A DNA stretch of 64,000 bases from Halanaerobiales bacterium (GTDB lineage Bacteria; Bacillota; Halanaerobiia; Halanaerobiales; Halanaerobiaceae), in NCBI GenBank assembly GCA_016278485.1, contig JADQBT010000019.1:62001-126000 (forward strand), written 5' to 3'. A program made the translations under genes and the position numbers. The notes under the pieces were generated by a model. The model was not told the origin of the DNA and made no database searches. It was given only the letters and a program-made list of their open reading frames with translations. This document shows positions 53,792 to 64,000 of the stretch, one piece after another; the stretch's first letter is position 1; every line of letters begins with the position of its first letter.

Positions 53792-54943
53792 ATGGAATTA
53801 GTTTTTGAAGAATTTTATAAATCAATTCCTAAGTTTGGGGAAGAGGTTTGTGGAGATAATGTAGAAATTATCAAAAAAGATGAAACAACCTTACTTGTCT
53901 TATCTGATGGATTGGGAAGTGGCATTAAGGCGAATATATTATCTACTTTAACTGCAAAAATTGCAATTGGCTTATTAGATAAAGAGCTACCATTACAGGA
54001 AATAGTATCTACTATTTTAGAGACATTACCAGTATGTGAAAATAGAGGTACTGCTTTTGCAACATTAGCAGTATTGAAGGTGGATAAAGACCGCCAGGTA
54101 CGATTAATTGAAATAGATACACCTTCCGCCTTTATTGTAAGAGAAGGAAAGGTTATTAAAGCAAATTATAGAGAGTTTAAAATAGCTAACCGCCTAGTTA
54201 GAGAAACAAAATTTAAATTAAATGAAACAGATCTGATATTTTTAGTTAGTGATGGTGTAGTCCATGCAGGTATTGGTGGAATATTGAATTTCGGCCTTGG
54301 TTGGCAGGGTTTTGCGGAAAGAATAGCTAAAATAACAGCAAAAAATGAAAAACTAGAATTAATAATTAATAAATTAACTGAGATATGTAAGGCTTATTAT
54401 GATTTTAGACCTGGAGATGATTTTACAATTGCAGGAATGAAATTCAGAGAAAAAAGAAAACTAATATTATTAACAGGACCACCGAAAAACAAGAGTGATG
54501 ACCAATTAATAATTAATAAATTTAAAAATTTTAACGGAAAGAAGATAATCAGTGGAGGAACAACGGCAGCAATTGCAGCTAGGGAACTAAAGGTGAACCT
54601 GGAAGTATCATTAGAATATCCTAATCAAAAGATCCCACCGGAAGGTAAATTATCTGGAATTGACCTTGTGACAGAAGGTTTGTTAACTCTAAACAGTGTT
54701 TTAGAACAATTAACAAATTATAAACAGGGCCAGATGTTACCTGAAGGGAAGGATGGAGCTACTAAACTGCTCAGGATGCTCTTAGAAAGTGATCAAATAA
54801 ATTTTTTAGTTGGAAGAGCTGTTAATGAATCACATCAAAATTTGAATCTGCCAATATCCTTAGGAGTAAGGAGCCAGATTGTGGATCGGCTAGCTGAAAA
54901 TTTAAAAAGATTACAAAAAGATGTAAATATTGAATGGTATTAA
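53792..54943 (+). CDS. SpoIIE/PP2C-type serine phosphatase with extra C-terminal domain
   Basis: The 383-residue protein has PP2C motifs VLSDGLGSGIKANILS, FLVSDGVVHAG and RPGDDFTIAGMKF in residues 1-215. A further 160 residues (TGPPKNKSDDQ onward) contain GGTTAAIAAREL and form a domain I cannot assign. SpoIIE-like phosphatases dephosphorylate STAS antagonists in partner-switch cascades, and here it pairs with the sensor hydrogenase. I choose the ATG at 53792, inside the GTG at 53783 reading, behind AGGTGA. A terminator follows. Confidence 0.86.
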   Translation: MELVFEEFYKSIPKFGEEVCGDNVEIIKKDETTLLVLSDGLGSGIKANILSTLTAKIAIGLLDKELPLQEIVSTILETLPVCENRGTAFATLAVLKVDKDRQVRLIEIDTPSAFIVREGKVIKANYREFKIANRLVRETKFKLNETDLIFLVSDGVVHAGIGGILNFGLGWQGFAERIAKITAKNEKLELIINKLTEICKAYYDFRPGDDFTIAGMKFREKRKLILLTGPPKNKSDDQLIINKFKNFNGKKIISGGTTAAIAARELKVNLEVSLEYPNQKIPPEGKLSGIDLVTEGLLTLNSVLEQLTNYKQGQMLPEGKDGATKLLRMLLESDQINFLVGRAVNESHQNLNLPISLGVRSQIVDRLAENLKRLQKDVNIEWY

Positions 54944-54968
54944 CCGGTGAATTTGAGCCGGTTTTTTG
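54942..54968 (+). terminator. intrinsic terminator of the sensory hydrogenase operon
   Basis: AACCGG (54942-54947) pairs with CCGGTT (54958-54963), followed by a run of T residues (54962-54967). It starts inside the stop codon. Confidence 0.78.
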
Positions 54969-55079
54969 TATCTCATGCATTTATCTGATAAAATATGTAA
55001 TATCTAATATTAATGAAGGATAAATGGCCAATTATCTAGAATATAAAGAGTTAGAGATAAAAATAAACGGAGGTAAAAT

Positions 55080-55262
55080 ATGGGTCTTTTACCGAAAAGA
55101 GGGGTCTATCTCCTGGAAATATATTTGTCTAAAAAAGGAAAAATCATCCTGGAAGGCTTTGGTGCCAGTGACTGTGATTGTATCAGTCACCTTATTTATT
55201 TTAAAGACAGACTAATTATGAAAGAGATTATACTAGATACTTTTAGCAATAATGAGGAGTGA
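55080..55262 (+). CDS. small protein upstream of pcrA, possible DUF123-like N-terminal half
   Basis: A 60-codon ORF with an ATG 8 nt behind AACGGAGGT, ending 4 nt before the pcrA GTG. Its start, KRGVYLLEIYLSKKGKI, resembles the GxYxLxxxL opening of DUF123 endonuclease-like domains, but the rest (including DCDC) does not clearly continue the family. A longer alternative ORF overlaps it in another frame (55024-55215) and has weaker support. Function unknown; it may be a real small gene or a remnant. Confidence 0.5.
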   Translation: MGLLPKRGVYLLEIYLSKKGKIILEGFGASDCDCISHLIYFKDRLIMKEIILDTFSNNEE

Positions 55263-55266
55263 TTAT

Positions 55267-59733
<4,467 letters not shown>

Positions 59734-59751
59734 TTAAAGGAGGTAAGAAAA

Positions 59752-61191
59752 ATGGAAATATATGAAATGACTATTCACCAAATTAGAAAATTAATAGAAA
59801 AAGGCGATATTACTGCTCAAGAAGTGACAGAAGCTTATTATAATAGAATAGATAATGTTGAATCAGATGTAAAATCATTTATAAGTTTGACTAGAGAAAA
59901 AGCAGAAGCGCAGTTGGACAACCTTTCTGATAAAAAAGGAATTTTAGCTGGTATGCCAGTTGGACTTAAAGATAATATCTCTACAGAAGGTATTCTAACT
60001 ACCTGTGGTTCAAAGATGCTAGAAGATTATTGCCCTCCTTATAATGCAACGGTAACAAATAAATTGCAAGATGCAGGAGCAATATTTCTGGGCAAGACTA
60101 ATATGGATGAATTTGCGATGGGTTCTTCTACAGAAAACTCTTTTTTCCATAATACGCATAATCCATGGGATCTAGACTATGCTCCGGGAGGTTCAAGTGG
60201 TGGTTCTGCTGCAGCAGTTGCTGCTGGCGAAGTTGTAGCTGCTTTAGGGTCAGATACGGGTGGATCAATTAGACAGCCTGCTTCCTATTGTGGTGTTGTT
60301 GGTTTTAAACCAACCTATGGTAGTGTTTCTCGTTATGGTTTGGTTGCATTTGCATCATCATTAGATCAGATTGGTCCAATTACCAAAGATGTCACTGATT
60401 CTGCGATTATGATGAATGTGATTACTGGCCATGATCCCCATGATTCCACATCTGTGAATCAGGATTATCCCGATTATACAGATTTTTTAAAAGAAGATGT
60501 AAAGGGCATGAAAATTGGTTTGCCTGCCGAATATTTCGATATCGATTTTGATAATGAAGTAAAAGAAAGTGTTTTAGCTGCAGTAAAAAAGCTTGAAGAT
60601 GCAGGTGCTGAAGTAGAAGAAGTGCATTTAACTGGAGCAGAATATGCGTTAGCAGCTTATTATGTTATAGCTCCAGCAGAAGCTAGTTCAAATTTGGCCC
60701 GTTATGATGGTGTAAGGTATGGCTATCGTAGCGAAAAAGATGACGATATTAAGAATATGTTTACACATACTCGTCATGAAGGATTTGGTCCTGAGGTTAA
60801 AAGAAGAATAATGCTTGGTACATATGCTTTGAGTTCTGGTTATTATGATGCATTTTATTTAAAAGCCCAGAAAGTAAGAACAATAATTAAAGAAGATTTT
60901 GATAATCTTTTTAAAGATTATGATTTAATAATATCACCTACTGCTCCAACTACGGCATTTAAACTTGGTGAAAAGAAAGATCCATTGGAAATGTATCATG
61001 CTGATATCTTTACCGTACCCGTTAATATTGCTGGAGTTCCAGCGATTTCGATACCAGCCGGTTTTGATAGTAAAGGGTTACCAATTGGCTTACAGATGAT
61101 CGGGCCGCATTTTGGTGAAGGCAAGATATTACAAGCTGCTTATACATTAGAAAAAATACTCGATATTAACAAAAAAAGAGTTAAATTATAA
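59752..61191 (+). CDS. gatA: Asp-tRNA(Asn)/Glu-tRNA(Gln) amidotransferase subunit A
   Basis: The 479-residue amidase-signature glutaminase has the catalytic Lys in VGLKDNIS, the Gly/Ser-rich [16 protein letters not shown] and the Ser-cis-Ser region [16 protein letters not shown]. It releases ammonia that travels to GatB. AAGGAGG at the ATG; 18 nt after gatC and 17 nt before the gatB ATG. Confidence 0.96.
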   Translation: MEIYEMTIHQIRKLIEKGDITAQEVTEAYYNRIDNVESDVKSFISLTREKAEAQLDNLSDKKGILAGMPVGLKDNISTEGILTTCGSKMLEDYCPPYNATVTNKLQDAGAIFLGKTNMDEFAMGSSTENSFFHNTHNPWDLDYAPGGSSGGSAAAVAAGEVVAALGSDTGGSIRQPASYCGVVGFKPTYGSVSRYGLVAFASSLDQIGPITKDVTDSAIMMNVITGHDPHDSTSVNQDYPDYTDFLKEDVKGMKIGLPAEYFDIDFDNEVKESVLAAVKKLEDAGAEVEEVHLTGAEYALAAYYVIAPAEASSNLARYDGVRYGYRSEKDDDIKNMFTHTRHEGFGPEVKRRIMLGTYALSSGYYDAFYLKAQKVRTIIKEDFDNLFKDYDLIISPTAPTTAFKLGEKKDPLEMYHADIFTVPVNIAGVPAISIPAGFDSKGLPIGLQMIGPHFGEGKILQAAYTLEKILDINKKRVKL

Positions 61192-61208
61192 AAAGAGAGG
61201 TGATAAAG

Positions 61209-62651
61209 ATGGCAACTAATTATGAAACAGTAATTGGCCTTGAAGTACATCTACAATTATCAACAGAATCAAAAATCTTCTGTGGCTGTAGTACATCATT
61301 TGGGGCCGATCCAAACGAAAATACGTGCCCAGTCTGTGTTGGTCTACCGGGAACTTTGCCAGTATTAAATAAAAAAGTAGTTGATTATGCGATAATGGCA
61401 GGACTTGCATTGAATTGTGAGATAGCTGAATATAGTAAATTTGATCGTAAAAATTACTTTTATCCGGATTTGCCAAAAGCATATCAGATATCTCAATATG
61501 ATTTACCAGTTGCTCAGGATGGTCAGATTGAGATTGAAACCGAAGAAGGTATTTTTAATATTGGTGTAACAAGAGTTCATTTGGAAGAAGATGCCGGTAA
61601 ATTAATCCATGAGGGTACAATTGATAAATCTACAGGAAGTTTAATTGATTATAATAGAGGTGGAATTCCTTTAATTGAAATTGTAAGTGAGCCGGATATG
61701 CGTTCTCCTGCTCAAGCAAGGGCTTATTTAACTGAATTGAAAAAGACAATGGAATACTTAGATATATCCGATTGTAACATGGAGGAAGGTTCATTAAGAT
61801 GTGATGCTAATGTCTCATTAAGACCAGTCGGACAAAAAGAACTAGGCGTCAAGGCGGAACTTAAGAATATGAACTCATTTAGTTCAGTCGAAAAAGGGTT
61901 AGAATATGAGGTAGCAAGGCAAAAAAAATTACTTGATAATAATAAAGAAGTTGTACAGGAGACAAGAACCTGGGATGAAAAATTAAATAAAACAATATCT
62001 ATGCGGGGTAAAGAAGAAGCTCATGATTATAGATACTTTCCGGAACCAGATCTTGTACCACTAGAAATAAGTCGGGAGTGGGTAGCTGAAATTAATGAGA
62101 CTTTACCAGAACTTCCACGGGAAAAATATAAAAGATTTATTTCTGAATTCAGTCTCCCAGCTTATGATGCAGGTGTACTTACTGGGGATAAAGAAATGGC
62201 ATTATTGTTTGAAGAGACTATTAGTTACTTTAATGATCCCAAGACAATTAGTAATTGGATTATGAGTGAATATTTACGTCTTTTAAATGAAAGTGAGCTG
62301 ACAGTCTCTGCAAGCAAGATAGATGCAGAAGGATTGGGGACCATGTTAAAGATGGTAGATGATGGAGTTATCAGTGGCAAAATTGCAAAAACCGTATTTG
62401 AAAAGATGTTTGAGACTGGTGATAGACCAGCTGCAATTGTTGAAGAAGAAGGACTTAAACAGATTAGTGATTCCGACAAGTTAGCTGAAATTGTGAATCG
62501 CATTATTGCTGATAATCCGGATGCAGTAGAAGATATTCAGGCTGGTAAAGATAGAGCGATTGGTTATTTAGTAGGCCAGGTAATGAAAGAAACAAGAGGT
62601 AAAGCAAATCCTGGTATGGTTAATAAAATGCTTAGAGAAAAAGTTAAATAA
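61209..62651 (+). CDS. gatB: Asp-tRNA(Asn)/Glu-tRNA(Gln) amidotransferase subunit B
   Basis: The 480-residue GatB kinase/transamidase binds the misacylated tRNA. It has YETVIGLEVHLQLSTESKIF, the zinc cysteines FCGCSTSF and NTCPVC, and the C-terminal YqeY-like tail with VGQVMKETRGKANPG. I use the ATG at 61209, behind GAGGTGAT; a GTG nine bases earlier lies inside that site. Confidence 0.96.
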   Translation: MATNYETVIGLEVHLQLSTESKIFCGCSTSFGADPNENTCPVCVGLPGTLPVLNKKVVDYAIMAGLALNCEIAEYSKFDRKNYFYPDLPKAYQISQYDLPVAQDGQIEIETEEGIFNIGVTRVHLEEDAGKLIHEGTIDKSTGSLIDYNRGGIPLIEIVSEPDMRSPAQARAYLTELKKTMEYLDISDCNMEEGSLRCDANVSLRPVGQKELGVKAELKNMNSFSSVEKGLEYEVARQKKLLDNNKEVVQETRTWDEKLNKTISMRGKEEAHDYRYFPEPDLVPLEISREWVAEINETLPELPREKYKRFISEFSLPAYDAGVLTGDKEMALLFEETISYFNDPKTISNWIMSEYLRLLNESELTVSASKIDAEGLGTMLKMVDDGVISGKIAKTVFEKMFETGDRPAAIVEEEGLKQISDSDKLAEIVNRIIADNPDAVEDIQAGKDRAIGYLVGQVMKETRGKANPGMVNKMLREKVK

Positions 62652-62666
62652 CTAGCTCAATAAATT

Positions 62667-62704
62667 AATCTGTCGGGGCTAGTTAGCTTCGGCAGATTTT
62701 TCTT
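62667..62704 (+). terminator. intrinsic terminator after gatB
   Basis: AATCTGTCG (62667-62675) pairs with CGGCAGATT (62690-62698) with one G-T pair, followed by T-rich sequence just before the NUDIX ribosome site. Confidence 0.8.
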
Positions 62705-62719
62705 CAAGGAGGATTTGCA

Positions 62720-63334
62720 ATGCAGATTGAACTAATTAAAAAAAAGATTAAAAATAAGCTACCAGGGCCACTCCATATCAAAAAATATTTTGCTATATTA
62801 CTTCCTCTAATTGAAATAGATGGTGAAACACATCTCATTTATCAGATACGTGCAGAAGAATTAAATACTCAACCAGGTGAAGTCTCATTTCCTGGGGGCA
62901 GAGTTGAATTTGGTGAGAGTTTTTGTCAAGCTGCTGTGCGGGAGACCTGTGAAGAATTATGTTTAGATAAAGAACAAATTGAAATATTAGGAGAGATTGA
63001 TTATCTCTATACTCCTTATAATTTTGTAATCTATGCTTATGTTGGTATTTTAAAAGGAGTTAAATTTTCTGAAATTAAAGCTAATCCAGCAGAAGTGAAA
63101 AAGTTGTTTACAGTACCAGTAGATTTTTTAATAGAAAATCCACCCCAGAAACATATGACTAAAGTAATGTCAGAACTTGGTGATGACTTTCCCTTTCATT
63201 TAATAAAAAATGGTATTCAATATAAATTTAGAGAAGGAGTCCGACCAATCTATTTTTATGAATATCAGGAGCAAGTTATCTGGGGGTTTACAGCGGAAAT
63301 GACGAGAAATTTTATCAATATATTAAATGAATAA
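62720..63334 (+). CDS. NUDIX hydrolase, CoA pyrophosphatase (NudL) type
   Basis: The 204-residue protein has the NUDIX box GGRVEFGESFCQAAVRETCEE (Gx5Ex7RExxEE; the usual Gly after EE is Cys) next to the PGEVSFPGG motif seen in CoA pyrophosphatases. These hydrolyse CoA to 3',5'-ADP and phosphopantetheine. The substrate is not certain. AAGGAGG about 8 nt before the ATG. It is transcribed through or from a promoter just after the gatB terminator, which I could not identify. Confidence 0.82.
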   Translation: MQIELIKKKIKNKLPGPLHIKKYFAILLPLIEIDGETHLIYQIRAEELNTQPGEVSFPGGRVEFGESFCQAAVRETCEELCLDKEQIEILGEIDYLYTPYNFVIYAYVGILKGVKFSEIKANPAEVKKLFTVPVDFLIENPPQKHMTKVMSELGDDFPFHLIKNGIQYKFREGVRPIYFYEYQEQVIWGFTAEMTRNFINILNE

Positions 63335-63354
63335 GGGTAGATAATTATTTCCCC

Positions 63355-63383
63355 TTGACTTTTTAGCAACTATATCGTATTAT
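63355..63383 (+). promoter_or_regulatory. promoter of the arsR/CoADR operon
   Basis: TTGACT (63355-63360), 17-nt spacer, TATTAT (63378-63383). Confidence 0.75.
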
Positions 63384-63398
63384 TTAAATATAACGATA
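63373..63398. promoter_or_regulatory. candidate ArsR operator (imperfect dyad over the -10 box)
   Basis: TATCGT (63373-63378) and ACGATA (63393-63398) are reverse complements around an AT-rich centre; together they cover the -10 and start region. This is the usual place for autorepression by ArsR/SmtB regulators. Confidence 0.55.
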
Positions 63399-63421
63399 AA
63401 GAAGTATTTGGAGGTGTTTTT

Positions 63422-63739
63422 ATGGATTATTTTGCAAATCAAGAGAATAGAAGTACAATTGATATTGACTTAAACATTTTAGAAGAAAAAGCAAATCTAT
63501 TAAAAGCACTGGCCCATCCGGTCAGACTTTGTATTGTTAAGGGTCTAATTGAAGAAGAAGGATGTCATGTTTCACATATGCAGACTTGTTTAGATATACC
63601 CCAATCAACATTATCACAGCATCTGGCAAAGTTAAGAGATGTTGGGATTTTAGCGAGTAAAAGAGAGGGATTGGAAAGGCATTATTACGTTGTAAATGAG
63701 CAGGCAATAAAAATAGTTAATTTATTAGTGGAAGATTAG
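63422..63739 (+). CDS. ArsR/SmtB-family transcriptional regulator with Cys/His sensing motif
   Basis: The 105-residue winged-helix repressor has LKALAHPVRLCIVKGLIEEE, the recognition helix PQSTLSQHLAKLRDVGIL and the wing SKREGLERHYYVV. GCHVSHMQTC supplies two cysteines and two histidines in the helix before recognition, where related ArsR proteins bind metal or react with thiol species. Next to a CoA-disulfide reductase gene, a thiol/persulfide or redox sensor is more likely than an arsenic sensor; this is inference. GGAGGTG ribosome site. Confidence 0.85.
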   Translation: MDYFANQENRSTIDIDLNILEEKANLLKALAHPVRLCIVKGLIEEEGCHVSHMQTCLDIPQSTLSQHLAKLRDVGILASKREGLERHYYVVNEQAIKIVNLLVED

Positions 63740-63768
63740 AAATAATTTATCACAACAGGAGGATTAAG

Positions 63769-64000
63769 ATGACAAAAAAAGTTATTATTGTTGGTGGAGT
63801 TGCTGGAGGAGCAAGTACAGCAGCACGTTTACGAAGAATGGATGAAAAGATAGAAATTATAATGTTAGAAAAAGGTGAATATATTTCTTTTGCTAACTGT
63901 GGTCTCCCTTACCATATTGGTGAAGTAATACCGGAAAGAGAAAAATTACTTGTTCAGACACCAGAAGCAATGGAAGCAAGATTTAATATTGATGTGCGCA
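63769..64000 (+). CDS. CoA-disulfide reductase-like FAD/NAD(P) oxidoreductase, 5' part
   Basis: An ORF open to the window edge, with 77 codons visible. It starts at ATG 63769 behind CAGGAGG and reads KKVIIVGGVAGGASTAARLRR, the FAD Rossmann motif, followed by EYISFANCGLPYHIGE, which holds the single redox Cys of CoA-disulfide reductases and related NADH oxidases. The full gene may carry a C-terminal rhodanese domain (CoADR-Rhd); this cannot be seen. It is 29 nt after the arsR stop, so probably one operon. Confidence 0.85.
   Translation, partial: MTKKVIIVGGVAGGASTAARLRRMDEKIEIIMLEKGEYISFANCGLPYHIGEVIPEREKLLVQTPEAMEARFNIDVR

Noticed and set aside
55024-55215. A 63-codon ORF upstream of pcrA
   Set aside because: It overlaps the 55080 ORF in another frame, with a weaker ribosome site.

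Overview
The window is about 64 kb of compact, AT-rich chromosome from an anaerobic, low-GC Firmicutes-like bacterium. The content (trimeric bifurcating [FeFe] hydrogenase, PPDK with its regulator, GatCAB, CIRCE-controlled groESL, TrpR-like YerC, EndoAI/EndoA, many TTG/GTG starts behind strong Shine-Dalgarno sites) would suit a fermentative member of Halanaerobiales or a nearby order. That placement is inference from gene content, not a database match. Nearly all genes are on the + strand; only an AlaX-type editing protein and hflX are on the - strand. I see no rRNA, tRNA, CRISPR array, insertion sequence or prophage.

Layout. 0-7.6 kb: end of acpS, nnr, dcd, an unusual helicase with an N-terminal DbpA-like RNA-binding domain, a 50-codon ORF resembling an antitoxin tail, the EndoAI/EndoA toxin-antitoxin pair, an asparaginase and an amidohydrolase. 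7.6-16.1 kb: a ten-gene hydrogenase operon (two DRTGG proteins, two GHKL ATPases, a sensory-type hydrogenase homologue, a PHP protein, then HydC, a [2Fe-2S] protein, HydB and HydA). 16-23.4 kb: proBAC, the t6A genes tsaE-tsaB-rimI-tsaD, and a radical SAM/PDZ/DUF512 protein. 23.5-31.4 kb: groESL, PPDK regulator and PPDK, guaA, yerC. 31.4-40 kb: an AprAB-like flavoprotein/ferredoxin pair, PrsW, a COG2509 flavoprotein, alaX, a 1-Cys peroxiredoxin, a membrane GGDEF/HD-GYP protein and a DUF456 protein. 40-47.4 kb: a four-gene recombination operon (degenerate SF1 helicase, active UvrD-like helicase, stand-alone Fe-S RecB/Cas4-type nuclease, RecJ). 47.4-51.7 kb: comB-like, DUF4359, D-cysteine desulfhydrase-like, hslO, hflX. 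51.7-55 kb: second hydrogenase locus ([2Fe-2S] protein, PAS-containing sensory hydrogenase, SpoIIE phosphatase). 55-64 kb: pcrA, ligA, gatCAB, NUDIX, and an ArsR regulator followed by the start of a CoA-disulfide reductase-like gene.

The main system-level signal is that the two hydrogenase loci, 36 kb apart, both have strong sigma-A-type promoters followed by Rex-like palindromes (TGTGAA-N4-TTCAC). Between them they encode the parts of a hydrogen/redox-sensing partner-switch: sensor hydrogenases, RsbW-like kinase folds and a SpoIIE phosphatase, but no STAS protein in the window. The second signal is the 40-47 kb operon, which looks like an AddAB/RecBCD-type end-resection machine whose nuclease is a separate protein, co-transcribed with RecJ.

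All functional statements rest on motifs read by eye; no searches were run.
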